Positions 48,701 to 62,573 of a stretch of 64,000 nt of DNA are shown here, in pieces. Position numbers and translations under genes: made by a program. The DNA lies in assembly GCA_016081115.2 (NCBI GenBank), contig CM071925.1, positions 15,108,441-15,172,440 on the forward strand, read 5' to 3'. The stretch comes from Rehmannia glutinosa (Eukaryota > Streptophyta > Magnoliopsida > Lamiales > Orobanchaceae). How positions within the stretch are numbered: position 1 is the stretch's first letter; each line of letters opens with the position of its first letter. The notes beneath the pieces are model-generated. The model was not told the origin of the DNA and did no database searches. It worked only from the letters and a program-made list of their open reading frames with translations.

Positions 48701-48719
48701 AGTGTACCTCATCTTCTTG

Positions 48720-49934
48720 ATCTGGTTGTTCTTGTTCTTTAGCAATAAGGCAAATCATGACTCTTCCTCGTAATCACTGAGTAGTCCGCTTCACTACTTT
48801 CTCGAAGTCACGCTTCTTTGGACTTGACTATCTTAGCAGTCTCGCCAGCCTAACATGGCTTTCTTTTTTCCTGTTTTCTTTTCCCGAATACTTTTCTTTT
48901 TTCTTCATTCTGCATTTTTGGGTCGGATAGGTAAAGTCAATCGCAAAGTGTCTGATTTGTCTCGTAGTTCCAACACATGTTCTCAACTCTTTGATGAGCT
49001 CTTTATGTTCTTGGATTATCACTCTCGATATTCAACCCTTTGATGCTCACTCTTTTGGGTGGCTTGTCTTCCTTGATTTGGAAGAGTCAATGTCTCCCCG
49101 GAGGTCTCACCTTATTTCTTTTATAGTTCTTATTGAAGAACTTGTTGAATCTTTTTGACCATCGAGGCATTTTCTTCATGGTCTATGGCTTCCTTTCGCT
49201 CACTCTCTTTCCATCACTAGCAATTAATGCGGTATCTTGGGTACATATGTCTTCTCTGCTCTTTTTCTTCTCAAACTCAAACTTATAGGCTTTGAGGTCC
49301 GAGAATAGCTCATGGTTAGATGTTCTTGAGAGGTCCATTGAATGTCTCAGGGCCATAACCTTCATTTCCCATTCGGTTGGGAGGCTTTTAAGATCTTCAT
49401 ACACATTTCCTTTTGTGTATATTCCTTCCCAAGAGCTTTAAAGCTCATTTGTGATCTTAGTGAATCGGCATTCACCGATCCAAGGTTTCACTGCAAGCAT
49501 TTTGAAATTTTCAAATTTTTGAACAACAGATGGGTTTATTTTTTTTAATTTGTTCCGATCCTTCACAAATTAAAGCGTTTATTCCATATTTCTTTTGAAG
49601 ATTTGCAAGATTTGACTTTATTGAACATTCGCTTTGTCCAATATCTTGTAGAGTATGTCCTTGGCCACATTGTCCAAGTTGTATCTCTTTCTATCCTCAT
49701 TAGTCCACTCCTTGGTTTTTCAACCATGGTTGGTCTTGCATGAAGAACAACTACTTTCTCCTTCAATGCAAAATGCTCTTATTGCACCGTGTTCACTTTG
49801 AGTATTTGCAATGGCCCATCTCAATCAAGCCACATTTCATCATGTAATGCAGATAGATGAGTCTCGCATACAAATGTTCCAATCATCAAATTCTTCAACG
49901 TTGAACATATGAATGCATGTCGATTTGCTTCCAT
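48720..49934 (-). pseudogene. SIRE-type gag
   Basis: The ATG at 49934 opens MEANRHAFICSTLKNLMIG with a stop at about 49820. The block at 49404-49183 (LKSLPTEWEMKVMALRHS, then SNHELFSDLKAYKFEFEKKK) is the conserved capsid C-terminal region of copia gags. A position equivalent to the CCHC zinc knuckle near 48985 has lost some ligands. Multiple frameshifts; not functional. Confidence 0.75.
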
Positions 49935-50045
49935 GATAATAACTTTGCTTAAAATGAAAGACTTCTTAAAAACACAAGTTGTTTAAAAACTTTTGAAAAT
50001 ATAGAGATCTAGTTCAAAGAACTGCCATGAAGTGCTCAATAAACC

Positions 50046-50060
50046 AACCACTCGATACCA
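50046..50060 (-). other. primer-binding site, initiator tRNA-Met type
   Basis: Minus-strand TGGTATCGAG, beginning two bases inside the 5' LTR end, is a decayed form of TGGTATCAGAGC. Confidence 0.75.
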
Positions 50061-50062
50061 CT

Positions 50063-51544
50063 TATAGTCCCAAAGGGGTGAAGTAAGGTTTAGAAGGAGG
50101 GGTTGAATAAACCTTACCAAATTTTCGATTTAGTCCTTTTAAAATAATTCAACAGAGTTGACTTTAAACATATGTGTCTTGATGGACAACTAAGTTACCA
50201 CTTAACGCACTCGATAGAGCCGGGAGCAAGATAACTCCTACGCTCAAGCTAAATACTTAACTTGGTTGATTGGTTTTTAACAATGAAGACTTAACACCCT
50301 TTGATTAGATTTTAGCTTGTTTTAAACACTTGATTTTTAGTACTTGGTTATTTATCGGTTGATTGCAAATATAATACTTAACAAAGAAATACAAAGTAAA
50401 TGAAAGTGAAAGTAAGTTCTTGAAAAAAGTAAATAACACAAATATTTTTATAGAGGTTCAAGATAGGGTAATTCTTCTAATCTCTCTTCTCCAACTCCTG
50501 AGGAATCCACTATGTAAATGTCCCGTTTACAAAGCGATGAATACTGAGACAAGATTGATCACACAATCGGATTCTCTTGTGACTCGGCTTCTTCTTCATA
50601 TACCGCTTTATACTTCACTCACTTATCAAGTTCTTGGATTTGATCACGAAGCCTCCAATAAATTTGATAATAGTTCGACCTGAACCTTTCTACAATCCTA
50701 GCTTGGAAAGTAGACCCTTTGATTTCTTCAAAAGTTTCCCTCTTCAACAGATTTGAAGTCGTTTTCTTTCACAACTTGTCGATCGATTTCCCGAGTTTGT
50801 GTTTGAGGAATTGCTTGAATGTTTATGAGTGTATTGCGGGTTAGATGCTTGAATATTGCTTGCTTGTTCGTGGTTTAGGTAACCTCTTCTCAATAACTTT
50901 CTCGAGCCTTTTATAGTGCACATTTGAAATTTGCCTAGTTGAAGATATGCTAATTTCAAATGCCACTTCAGGTTCGTTGGCTTGCCTTGGTCTGAGTCCC
51001 CGATGTTGACTCCTTCTCATATTAAATGTCTTCCCAAAGATTGCGGGTGCTCGACACAAGGCGCAGTGCTTCCCATCGTTCATTCCTTTTGCACAATTCT
51101 GGGGACTAACACTTTGCACTGACGGCTTTGACATATTACTATATTGAGTAATACTCTTAACTTTAATCAACGAATCTAAGTCATTTGTATTGGTAGACTC
51201 TTGTCTGTACCCGGTGACTTCGAGTCACTCAAGAATGGATAACTCAATTGTCACTTCAACTCGAGACTTCAAGCTTTGAGTTGACTTGACTAACACTTAC
51301 TAACGTTATTTCTGGTGACTCGCTTGCCACGAGTCTTGACTTCCTTCATGGCATTACTCAACCGACACACAATAGAGTCTTCACATAGTCCATAGATTGA
51401 CTTTTGTAATCTAAGATACTGACTTGACTCGACTTTTCCAAACTCTATCTATTACAATACAAATTACAAGGAAAATGGGGTTTCAACTTCCTAGTTTAAG
51501 TTTTACATGGTATCATCAAAATCTACTCAATAAATTTCCTAACA
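50063..51544 (-). repeat. 5' LTR of the SIRE-type element
   Basis: On the minus strand it starts TGTTAGGAAA at 51544 and ends GGGACTATA at 50063. It pairs with 39334-40828. Confidence 0.92.
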
Positions 51545-51549
51545 ATTTT

Positions 51550-53200
51550 ACTTTTAGTATCTAAAGCACGAGTCGATTTCACTTTTTTTGTGTATTTTTC
51601 GACTTATCAATATTAGTAACTTATTTTATATTTCACTCAATTTAAGTATATTTCGTTAAAGTTCCATTTAATTCGATTGATTGTCTTGGAGTAATAGGTT
51701 TCAGATAAAAAACTCTAATTTGCCTGTTGAAGGAAAAAGAATTATCTCGCATTGAGAAAAACTACAAAAATACATTCCTAATACGTGAACCCTAAATTGT
51801 CATTCCCAATCCCAACCGCAAATCAATCCAAAAGTGAACTCAAATCATAAACAGTAAAGCCCTAAACCCTTGCTTTTCACTTAGCTCGACAATAAACCTT
51901 GTTTTGAACTCAATAGCAAACCATTGTTTCTACAAAAGACAACAATTCATGGAATCAAGATTTGGAAGTAGGAATCCAATGATCATTGGACAATCGGTCA
52001 AGGTGAGATAACTCTTGACCTCGGAGGTCAGTGTTTGAGCCCGTAGGGCGCAAATATGGAACAATTAATATTGAGGGCTTTAAGAGGCATAGTGGGAGGC
52101 TAGAACTCGGTGGGAACCCGTGGCTTGATAGATGGGAGTCTATTAGGAGCAATCACTGAGGGGACGACTCGTGTGCGGTAGTTGAGGATATTAGGAACAT
52201 ATGAGGCAATCGCGCATTTCGCGGTTTACACGGGGCGTTCCTCGATGGGCGGGGTTGTTTTTCTAGACTAATCATGTGGGAAAATGGAATCTCGATTTAT
52301 TAAAATAAAATGTTGAAGTAGGGAATTCATGGCAAGAAGAGACAAAGGTGATGGGATGTAGAAGACACTCAATATGGTACGCTATTTGAAATGAACTTTT
52401 CTTTGTGAGTATATGTGATGTACATTCATGTTGTTTTTTCTTGAACATGTAGATTTCACTGAGATTTATTCATATAAAAAAAATTATGGTGGAGGAATAT
52501 GAGTTGAACTTGTGAGTCATTATCCATGGCATAGTAGATTATTTTGATTGAGTTGGTGTGGAGTTGCTTGAGCTAATTGAATTGAAGGATTTTGTAGAAC
52601 AATTATGTTATAATTCATCAAAGGTTATATTGGCATAAACATGAGCATTCTTTACGTATGAGTATCTTGTGATTCGTAGATTGTTAATCTAGTTGCTAGA
52701 TGCAGTGAGGTCGAATTTATGTCCGGACAATGTCCCTAAAAAATTCTCTTAACTAAACACAATCCCGGGTTATCGGATAATCTAACATACTTTTGGAGAA
52801 AACATTGACCCTTTTATATGACTTTGAACCGAGGTATTTTGTGACACCGCATGAATGAGGACGATAGAGAATTTGACTTGATAAAGCATTTGGCTTGACA
52901 ATATACCCAAATTCGAGTTTGATTGGGTTTAGAACTATAGAATGGGGGTGAAAGATGAGATGCTATATGAATGGAGGAGTTGGTGAAGACATGGAAGAAC
53001 ATCGCGAGGTTTTAATTAGGACTATGAAAATATTCCCAAAGTATAGCCCTCGTGATCGAGAATAAGCATTTTCATTCGAAATTAGGACTTACATCAAGTT
53101 CAAAACAAGAAACTAAGCTCTACAATTGAAGCATATCGCTTTATTGAGGTATGTCGGTGACTTTTATATGGATGACAAGAAAAGACTTGGAGACAAATGT
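51550..53200. other. mixed intergenic with a possible SINE head and unclear copia traces
   Basis: No complete gene. At about 51985-52045 there is a tRNA-like stretch (ggtcaaggtgagataactct, then gtttgagccc) resembling a SINE promoter region, but the A-box is poor. The rest shows scrambled, possibly copia-derived text without confirmable motifs. Confidence 0.35.
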
Positions 53201-53204
53201 AATA

Positions 53205-53760
53205 AATAAAACCTCTACAAGGGTGTTGAGGTACTTAAAGTATACCAAGAATCATGGAATACTTTATACAAAATATCCAAAACAAATATTAGAAGGATAA
53301 TGTGATGCCAATTGGATATCGATACAAAAGACTTCAAAGTCATAAGTGGGTATATATTAACAATAGGTGGATGAGCGGTGTCATGAAAATCTTCAAAGCA
53401 AACATGTATAGTTTGATCCTCTATAGAATCCGAGTTTATTGGTTTAATTAAAACTGAAGAAGAAGTTGAATGGCTTAGAAATTTCTCGGAAGATATTCTT
53501 GTTGGAATAAACCGGTGCTTGTTATATTGATACATTGTCATAGTCAATCGCCTTTGGAAGGACACAAAGTAGTATATATAATGATAAATCTTGACATATT
53601 CATCGATGACATAATGTCATTAGACAATTGATTTTGGATGGGTTATTTCACACTTGACACGTGAAGTCAAAGGAAAACCTATTGGATCCTTACGACAAAA
53701 TGAATAAATTGAGATCAAATATATAAGTTGTTAAGGGGAACGAGTTTAAAGTCCACAAAA
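53205..53760 (+). pseudogene. copia RNase H remnant
   Basis: In the plus strand LRYLKYTKNHGILYTKYPK is followed by LEG, then DANW, SGYI, AVSWKSSKQT and, after frameshifts, EEVEWLRNF. Further on come SRHI-RRHN-like text and VKSKEN. These are in the order of a copia RNase H and pol tail. Gag, integrase and RT are not recognisable upstream. Frames are broken in several places. Confidence 0.75.
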
Positions 53761-54303
53761 TAAAGAATATTCATAGCAGAATAACCTTGTGTGAATTGGA
53801 GATCCCAAACCTTGGTTCAATGGGACAACTAAGCTATGAATATTAAGCGAACACTTGGAAAATGCATTCAACCCATTCCCGGAACTTCCAAGTGCAAAAC
53901 CAATGATTATGGAGATGTTAAATTTAGAATTTTAATCATTCTTATACCGAAAATGTGGAGTATGGTAAGATACTCTTCAATAGGAGAACACCTATGTAAG
54001 TGACAAGTATTGGTCACTTCAAAAAAACTCTTATGAATATAAGATATTGTCCAGAACAAAACGACACAATGAGAGAATAATAAGTGTTAGAATTGTTATT
54101 GTGTAAATACTATTATCTTAGTTTACACAAAGTGGCCGAGGAGTTCGAGACACCGCGTCACTAAGATCTAGTAAATCCGATAGTATTTTACAAATAAAGG
54201 TTCAAAGCCACAAGATACCTATCCGATGCGATAATAGTTCGTCCCGAGACTTTCAAGCTTAATTTGCATACATGCATGCATTAATTTCATTCATGCCTGA
54301 GGT

Positions 54304-55140
54304 CGTTAGGATTTGGTTTTGGGATAATGTGGGTTTTAAACCTATATGGACCAAATATTTAAGTGGTGTCCATTCATAGAAATGGGAAAATAAATAGATA
54401 ATAAAATTCTACTAAGTGAGTAGATGAGATTAGCATTTGGAATTTCTCAATACTAATTTCGAGTTAATGAGAAATTGATGCAACAAGTTGGCCACTTAAA
54501 ACTAGAAAAATGATATAAAAATTGGAAAATGTGGGGAGGAATGAAACTCCATCCCACATGGATGTAGAGCCCAAGTTAGCTCACTAATAGCCCCAGTTTG
54601 AGTAATGAGTTTGAGCACTTGGGCACCAAAGTTTTTAAACGACTGGGAGGGCCTACATGCTTATGAGTTTGTTCAAGACACTGGCATGCGCCACCGCCCA
54701 CCATACCGACTCGATTCGGCTCGTCTTCAGCTTCAGTCCGGGTCATGGGGCTTGAAATTGAGCTATAAAAGCCCTTATAGTTTTAGACAAATTTTATTTG
54801 TCCACTTTATTTTTATTTCATGCCTCATGCGCAGTCATTAGGTTTGGCCGGCCGACCGCGCACTCCGGACTGGGAGAACATGCTCGTAGGAGTGCACGAT
54901 CGCACACTCGTGATTGATGCATCTGTTCGAGCTAACAAATGTGTTTTTGGCTGTTAGACATGTCTCTTTGAGCCAAAAGACATGATGATTCCATAAGGCA
55001 CGTATATACCTATATATATCATTCATTGGTGTTTGAAAAAGCAGTAACTTTAGCCCTGAATATTTAAATCAAAATCATTATGCATTTCAACATACCGATA
55101 TATCCTTCAAAAGCTTGAAAGTTCTAAACACTTCAATGTT
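54304..55140 (+). repeat. possible 3' LTR belonging to the copia remnant
   Basis: Begins cgttaggatttggttttggg, similar to starts of LTRs of this copia group, at the right distance after the RNase H remnant. No polypurine tract, second LTR or exact right end was confirmed. Confidence 0.35.
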
Positions 55141-55319
55141 CGTTGTGAGTTGGCTTGGTAAAAAAAAAACAAAAATAGGATAGAAAATGAGATAAATCGA
55201 GGCTGGGAACTATATTCTATCTTTGCTACTAAATTACTCCGCATTAAAAGTGCTAATTATTCAAGCAATCATCTCTATGGAGTTCTACTTTTTTACATTT
55301 GTGTGGAAGTATCTTTTAT

Positions 55320-56260
55320 TAAGAATATAATTTCCAAAAAGTATATCTTCCCTCCCAAGTTTTAGGGGTAAGCCAAAGCTTATAACATCACATTCATCAT
55401 CTCCTTAATAGTTTGATTTTTGCATTCCGCAACACCATTTGGTTGAGGTGAGTAAAGAGATGTCGATTGATGAATTATACCTATTTTCGAGCGTAAATTC
55501 TTCAAATGGAATAACATATTCTACGCTTCTATCATTTTGAATCATCTTAATTTTTTAATTAACCTCGATTTTTAACCTTATTCTTATAAGTTTTATAAGC
55601 TACTAAAGCTTCATCTTTACTTTTCAAAAGATAAAAATAATAATATTTTGTGCAATCATCAATAAATGTTATAAAATACTTTTCTCGCGCCGAGTTTGCA
55701 CTTGTTTTAAATCACACACATCCTATTGGATTAACTCAAGTGGTTTGGTACTTCTGCTACCAAATGAAATGGTGTTTTAACCAATTTTGCTTTAATAAAA
55801 ACTTCATATTTGTTTTGTGTTGGTTTTAAACATAGGTATTAAATCCAGATTCACTAACCTTTTAATTATGTTGAAATTTACATGTCTTAATCTATCATTG
55901 CCATAAATCGAACAATCTGAAAGTTAACAGAAGTAGTAGTTTTATTTCCGCCTCTTGTGGGAAAGCATTCATTACAGACAATTTGAATAACCCTTTATCA
56001 AGGTACCCTTTATACAGAAACTAACCATTCTTGGTCATTACAAACTTTTCGGCTTACATTAGTCTAAATTTGGCATTCTTAACATGGGACCGAAAAACTA
56101 AGTTCTTGCAAATATCTAGGACATGAAACACATTGACAAGCCGTAAGCTCTTTTCAGTCATCTTTAGCACAACCTTTCCAAGCCCCATGATGTTGGAAGT
56201 CAAAGAGTTCCCCATGAACAATTTCCTTCCATTTATCTTTTAAATATCATATTCATCGCC
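55320..56260 (-). pseudogene. copia pre-integrase and integrase remnant
   Basis: Minus strand from about 56250: GRKLFMGNSLTSNIMGLGKV, VLKMTEKSLRLVNVFHVLDI and CKNLV, the region between protease and integrase of copia pol. Continuing down are integrase-core traces (NQMVLRNAKI, where NGVAERKNR is usual, near 55440-55410). Many frameshifts. It is bounded on the right by the Ty3 remnant at about 56300. Confidence 0.7.
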
Positions 56261-56299
56261 AGATCCATAAAAGCCGATGGGGCATCCGTTAACCCATGG

Positions 56300-58060
56300 G
56301 AAAATTAGGTCTAATGAAGCTTCATCTAGCAACTCATGCGGTTAGTCTTCAATTCTGCAATTCCAATGGAGCCATGCAAGTATGGAGATTTAGAGATTTG
56401 AGACGTTCCTGTAAGAGGTCAATAACAAACTCGATCTCACCGTTTGTCAGTGGTAACCCGGGAAGATCATCCGGAAGTACATCGGGAATATTTGCTCACT
56501 ATTGGAACTTCATTAAGGGTTGGTTGGTGTTGTTCATCGATGCTCATGACACTTACAGTATCTTTCATGCGGCGATCTAAGAAACATCGCGTGCCTTTAA
56601 GTGGCGATATCATTGAAATCTAAAGTGAGTCGTGATTCCACGAAGGTAGATGGATTTTTTTCCTTAGGGTTGAAATGTCACTATATTTTTCTAACAATCA
56701 ATTCTAGCACCATACTTTGTGACAAGCAATCCATACCCAAAATGATATCATAGTGGATTTCATAGGCTAACATAAATAGATAAAGATAAAGTTCTCTATT
56801 TTCGATTAGAATAGCACAAACTTTTAAAATTTGATTAGTCTATTGGAACCTCCCCGAAGGAATCATTACATTGTAACCCATTTCAGCTACATCAGTGTCT
56901 AACTAGTCTCCTCATACTAGGTGGATGCAAAATGAATGTCAAAGATAAGTTAAGTTTACATGTCACCTTAATGGATTTTGCCTCGTCGTGCGCTTTCGGT
57001 GATAGTAAATGCTCTTATTTAACTTTCTTTTGTCTAGTAGCATTCGAATTATTTGGGCACACGTTAGCAAAGATGTCCCATCATTCACACATAAAACATC
57101 TTTTAGTCTACCGGAAAATTTCCAAAGATATTTCAGCCTACATCTATGATAAAAAAGGTAGTGTACAGTGCCTACCCGATCGATTCTTTGGCGATTAATT
57201 TGTTCCCATTTTTGTTGTCCCTGGCATGGTTGAAAGTTAGGTTTATGTTGTTGTTGAACCTGAAAGCTCTCTTCTTCCACTTCCAACCCATCTATGTCCC
57301 CCGCCTCGCGTTGGAATTGACGCCCATTTTCCAGTACGATTTAAAATCCTTAATTAAACGTTGCGCTACCAATGCTCTTCAACAACCACGTGAATAGGTT
57401 ATTCTTGAATTCGCACCATCTCGACATCTCTATATAGATTTCGGCCTCAGCCAAGAATCTCTCTATTTTTAGTGCGTCGTCTTGGACAGTATGAGTGACA
57501 AACCTCGGATAATTATTCAAATTTGCGAATGTAATCCCGAAGGTCATTGTCCCTCGGGCGTAATTGTATAAACTCGTTCATCTTCATTACATGAACAAAG
57601 TGAAGTGAAGTATTTGTTTACGAATAGTTCTTTGAATCTTTTCCCTGATGTCATTGCCGCATTTTCTATACTCCTCATCATGTCCTGATATAATGTCACG
57701 CACTTCCACAAAGCACAAACGAAGCACATATTACCTTTCTTCTTTCCTCGGGATCATGTTGTACATGAACATATTCTCAGGGTTCGTAACCAATCTTCTA
57801 CATTGTGGGATCTAATGCTTGTCTTCAAAGGTTGAGGTGGATTTAGCTTTGGAATCTTTCCCCTACTATCTCGACTTGCTCTACCCTTTGGTGTGGTTGA
57901 TTTATTTCTCCTCTTTATTCAGCGTAGCTATATCCTTCGATGGATGAGTTCAATTTATTCATATTGCCGTTGGATGAGCTCGTAAGTCGATTTATAACAT
58001 TATCTCGATCACCCCGATGGTATAGGTGTCTCCACTGGTTTCTATCCCCACCACTACTCT
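56300..58060 (-). pseudogene. Ty3 gag-protease-RT start remnant
   Basis: Minus strand. Gag block with RFKELFVNKYF (about 57645-57610) and the following EDERVYT region. A zinc-knuckle region near 57100 is degraded. The protease end is readable as YDIILGMDCLS (about 56750-56715). The RT entry follows, with a decayed FPDVFP-type motif near 56490 and a TVRSSLLLTS out-of-frame echo. It stops at about 56300 against copia sequence, so RT, RNase H and integrase are lost. Confidence 0.65.
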
Positions 58061-58245
58061 TACTCTCTGTTCTCACCATAATCAAATATTGTCTTAGGAT
58101 AACCTAATAACACATGGACAATATAATTTCATGAAACATAAATGCATCGTATTAATAAGTAAATTTTTATGGTACGAGCATGCTTCCACAAGATTTTGAG
58201 TTCATGTACATGGATAGTCTATAGAACATATAATGAAACATACCA

Positions 58246-58257
58246 CTCGTGATGCCA
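58246..58257 (-). other. decayed Met-type primer-binding site
   Basis: Minus-strand TGGCATCACGAG resembles TGGTATCAGAGC and lies at the right distance upstream of the Ty3 gag remnant, placing the 5' LTR to its right. Confidence 0.45.
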
Positions 58258-58262
58258 AACCC

Positions 58263-59460
58263 CTATTACTACTTCTAGAAAATATATAAATAGTACAACT
58301 CGCCACAAATCTATTTAAAACGTGTAAAATTCAATTTTATTTTCCCAGGTGTAAATTTAAAAGCAGATAACAATGAAATAAACCTCGTAGCGGCAATGAA
58401 GACCGAGACCACGCCTACAAGCAAAAAGGATGGTCAACTAACTCGCAGAAGTAAACATGATGACTACATACATAAGCCATCACACTATTTCCATGTATTT
58501 ACAATGAAGTTTCAAAAGTTATAGTTCTCACATATAATAAAAACAAGCAAACCAAAATGAACAGCAAAGCGCTCGACAGGTCATCATCCATATCCATGAT
58601 CGTCAAAACTCGAAAAACTCCAAGACCTTACGAGTCGTCGTGACTCGTGCATTCCATGCTCACCGCAATGCATGAACTACATGAGCTAAAACCCTGACAA
58701 GTAAAAATCATGCATGTCCAAAGAGTAGTGATGCTTTCAAACATGTAATCTCAATATGTGAAATTCAGCGAATCAAAATACTTTATTCAAATCATTTTCT
58801 TTAATTTAATTCGACCCTACTATGCAACCAGAAAAAGAGCTCGCACACATCAATAATCAAATGATCAATAATATCGTTATGATGTTACGTGGTCTATCCT
58901 CCCACTACTTGAAGGGTCCCCTACTTTGATCCCATGTGTATGCCAAGTATAAAACTCCATGCGGGTCATAACATAGGTACCAACAAGCGGGCCCATTCAC
59001 CGCGACCCACCGAGGTCCATCTCCCATCTAACCCAAAGTGTTCACCAGGAAGTACCTCACTTGCTATACCTACACATATATCATAACGCATGCCCAGCAT
59101 GCCCCCGTGCACTAGAAATGGTCAGCAAATATCTATTTTCTTCCAGAAGATATTTTTGTGTATGTAAACATCCTTTTATGATATGCATGCATATGCAAAT
59201 GCTAATTGCTATGAATGACATGCTCAATGGCTCACCAAATACCATATTGCATCATCATACAAGCCAACATGTATTATATAATACCCACATATATTCAAAA
59301 AATACCACAATCACATATAATACAATTAATTCAAACAATACTATGTCCATGCATTACGATTCACGAGGATGGATTTTTACTTACCGTTCGACCTTGAATA
59401 CTACTAAGAATTAGCCACTTGCTTTCCTCTCCCTACTCATGCATAAGAAAATCTGTAAAA
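58263..59460 (-). repeat. probable 5' LTR region of the Ty3 remnant
   Basis: The position after the primer site and the text around 58900-59040 (ggtcccctactttgatccc, gcgggcccattcaccgcgac) recall Ty3 LTR content. The outer end is not recognisable, and the partner LTR is absent. Confidence 0.35.
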
Positions 59461-60183
59461 TATAAGTCATTAATTCTGATTTTTTCAGAACAACAGGTTT
59501 ATATGCTAGAAACTTATAAAGGACCTCAATTCCATATTTAATTAACACTTAAGTTGTTAAATATGATAATATTGACTGTTGTCTTCTCATTATCAATATA
59601 TTATAAATATCAATTCAATCATTGAAACTTTTAGTATACTAAATTTTCATCAATGTTCCTAGTTGAAAGAGGTATACACATACTCAATAGTATTTTTTTT
59701 GGACAACGAACATAAAACAATGAAAGGAAAACAACCGATTTAACTACAAAAATTGAACAACATTGATAATAATACCGAATTCCAGAATTTAATATCCTTA
59801 ATTACTTGACATATATTCTTGGCATATAAGAGGAAGAGGGTGTTGAATTACCTTTACAGGCCTCACTTGAAAATCTGTTTCTCCAGTGATATGTGTATGT
59901 GCTTATGTTAGCAATAGGCATCCATTTATCTTATCTTAATAAAGTGAGGCGGTGGAAGCTAAAATCATACACGTTGATGAACAGACAAGTGCTTTGGATA
60001 TACAAGTTTAAAAGATGATATCCATTAATGTTTATCTACTAATAGTCACCCCCAAACATGTATATAGTTGTATATAAGTTAGTTTTAATCTTTATATTAC
60101 ATTTAATTATATGTCCACTAGGTAGGAATTATATATTTAAATATAGGCAACTCATACGTAAATATATATGTATTAATTTTTAT

Positions 60184-60216
<33 letters not shown>

Positions 60217-61929
60217 ACATGATTTCCATTATTACTATTATTATTAGTTGGATTATTATTATTTTATACAAATTAATTATTCACAAGTAATATCTTTAAC
60301 TATCATTTTACGTATATCACTCTTAATATCTGACCACTGCTCACGTATGATATTAATCCTTTAATGCACTCATCGGTATCACCTTTCACTTATACATTTA
60401 CCACGTGTCACCGAGTGAATCTCACAGCTCTAATGTTACCATGTGTAGGCTACCCGATATTTAATAGTTTGACACCTAAACCTCCTATTTGAATACACGA
60501 TCAACCAATTAGAAGCTAAGAACTAATATCATGAAAAACTTTATTATTAAAATGTTATATAATATGAAGTGCGTCATGCAATGTCAATATCCTTACAAAT
60601 GTTATGTAGATAACATGAAATACATTAACTATGTTGGCTAAAGTGAAGTAGTGGCAAGGGCTCGAGTATTATATCTTAGACAGAGTCATTTGAAACCCTT
60701 CCCCAAATCCCCCAAATCTAAATCCTCACATCCAAATACAACCTTAGGTTTCATTTGGATGTATAAAATTTGAAGTTCCATAATAATAAATCCATTGATT
60801 TTGTTTGGACACAATGGACTTTAAATTCTTAGGCTCTACTTTTAAGCTATTTTTGGAGTCGTGTGGACTTCAAATCCCCTCACATGGAGTCGTTTGAAAT
60901 ACTTCGCCAAAATTCTCCCCTTCCAAATGCAACCATATATTTCATCGGATGTGTATCAACACAAGTTCGTATTTATGAACCATAGCAACTAGTCATTTGC
61001 ATGCTTCCCTTTTGAGTAGCATCACCAAATTTTTAAAATCAGATTATAGTGGCACTTAAAAAATTGTATACATAGATGTCTTTTGGTCTCCTAATTTTTG
61101 TGAAATTTTCGGATCATTCTTCTCGTAGTGATTTTGAACTTTTGAGAAATGTTTTGTAAATAGGATCGATGAGAACATGGAGGACACACTGGAAAATGTG
61201 AAAGGAGCTCGGGGCTCTCCCCAGACTTCAATAGTATCTCGTTAAATCGATGGTTTATGATAAATATATTTTTGTATTGATTTTCTTTCTCATGATATTC
61301 CTATTCTTTGTGGTCTAAAGGAGAGACTCGGCCCGATATCATGCGGGAAGAAAAATTCATCAGATTAAGTTTGTATTGTTATCAATGATTTTAATAATAA
61401 AAGATAAATATTCATCATGAAAGTGTTGGATGTAATATGATGGTATGCATATATCTTTCTTATATAAAGAGTTTATTCCTGGAAAAGAGAATAATCAACA
61501 CTGAACACCTCCTACAGGTTACTGATACGATTTTAATTGAAAAAAAACTTGCATTTTACTATTTATCTTCAAATAATTAATAGAAATATACTCATGAAAG
61601 TTGTTTTATGTATTATTCTTGGCCTAAAAAAGGTAATATTCATATTGAGTATTGTCTCGGTAGGAAGAAATAATTAATAAAATATATTTATTTTATTAAT
61701 ATATATTAACAAGTAAATTCAAATGCAGGTTGCTATGAGAGATGTTTATTGACGAAATGCAAAATGGGATGAATATATAAGCCCTCAGCTCTACACTTGA
61801 TGTCATGAATATGAAAAGAGGTTAGGAAAAAAGGTAGTTCAAACATGATTTGGTATTTGGAAAAAACAATGAAGTTTCCACATCCCAAGTGTCTTCTTTT
61901 TAGAATCAAAGTCGGAAATTGTATTAAGA
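59461..61929. other. AT-rich intergenic with a TA microsatellite, no gene seen
   Basis: Contains (TA)n at about 60191-60215. Around 60690-60920 there are direct and inverted copies of words such as gagtcatttgaaa and catccaaat/atttggatg, probably MITE ends. No coding region recognised. Confidence 0.4.
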
Positions 61930-62345
61930 TGAAGGAATGTCATATACATCGATTGCGAATTCCTCTAATGTAATAAGCACTTCTTCAATCCAAATAATTA
62001 TGTTGTTAATCGGTGAATAAAATGAGCTAAATTATAGACAAGTTTATCAAAGACTTCTTTTAACATGAGTAAAACTTAAATAACTGCGGTTCGTGCAAGG
62101 TATAAAAATGTCACCCACTATGATGTCACCTTTAATCCTTGAAGATCGTCAATAAGGATTTTGATGTTCACTATATATGACGAGATACTAGTTTATATAC
62201 ATCTTGTTAGTCACGAAGAGCGATGATCAAAGCCTCCAAAATTGCCGCACCTTTCTTTTTTGAGCGACATGCTCCTACTAAGAACGTCCCTCACCATTTC
62301 TTACCATGAAATTGAACCCCACATCACATCTCTTGTTTGGTCATT
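61930..62345 (-). pseudogene. RNase H-like domain fragment (LINE-type)
   Basis: Minus strand from about 62335: GFNFMVRNGEGR, then in shifted frames a block with ILEALIIALRD and KILIDDLQGLK, then INNIIIWIEEVLITLEEF. The spacing fits the plant RNase H-like domain common at the C-terminus of LINE polyproteins and in related host fragments. Catalytic residues cannot be confirmed. Frameshifted and isolated. Confidence 0.45.
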
Positions 62346-62500
62346 ATTATAATTTATCACTCGTGTTTCTTATCATCAATATTGAATTTAATCATTGTGA
62401 TTAATATAAGGATTTCAAGCATGATCAACTCCCATAGTGTAACGTGCGACATGCACAAGGCCGGGAACGAATATACCATAAGATGGTTGACATGTCAAAT

Positions 62501-62503
<3 letters not shown>

Positions 62504-62570
<67 letters not shown>
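62504..62570. repeat. (GA)n microsatellite
   Basis: A pure GA run of about 67 bp. The plus frame over it (62337-62606) gives an Arg-Glu run and is not a gene. Confidence 0.95.

Positions 62571-62573
<3 letters not shown>

Larger units (their letters stand above)
39334..51544 (-). mobile_element. SIRE/Maximus-type Ty1/copia element, 12.2 kb, with internal pol deletion
   Basis: Perfect 5-bp target duplications ATTTT flank it (39329-39333 and 51545-51549). LTRs of 1,495 bp (left) and 1,482 bp (right) start TGTTAGGAAA and end CTACA (left) or the decayed CTATA (right) on the minus strand. A Met primer site and a polypurine tract fix the minus orientation: 5' LTR right, gag, integrase, RT start, RNase H end, then a long 3' region before the left LTR. 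The RT active site and most of RNase H are gone, so it cannot move by itself. Confidence 0.92.

Noticed and set aside
51985..52045. tRNA gene or SINE
   Set aside because: The B-box-like gtttgagccc is acceptable but there is no good A-box, no cloverleaf and no clear tail. Kept only as a low-confidence remark.
59061..59414. 117-residue plus-strand open frame rich in His, Asn and Thr
   Set aside because: It lies in a probable LTR region, is low complexity and overlaps a second frame of equal quality.
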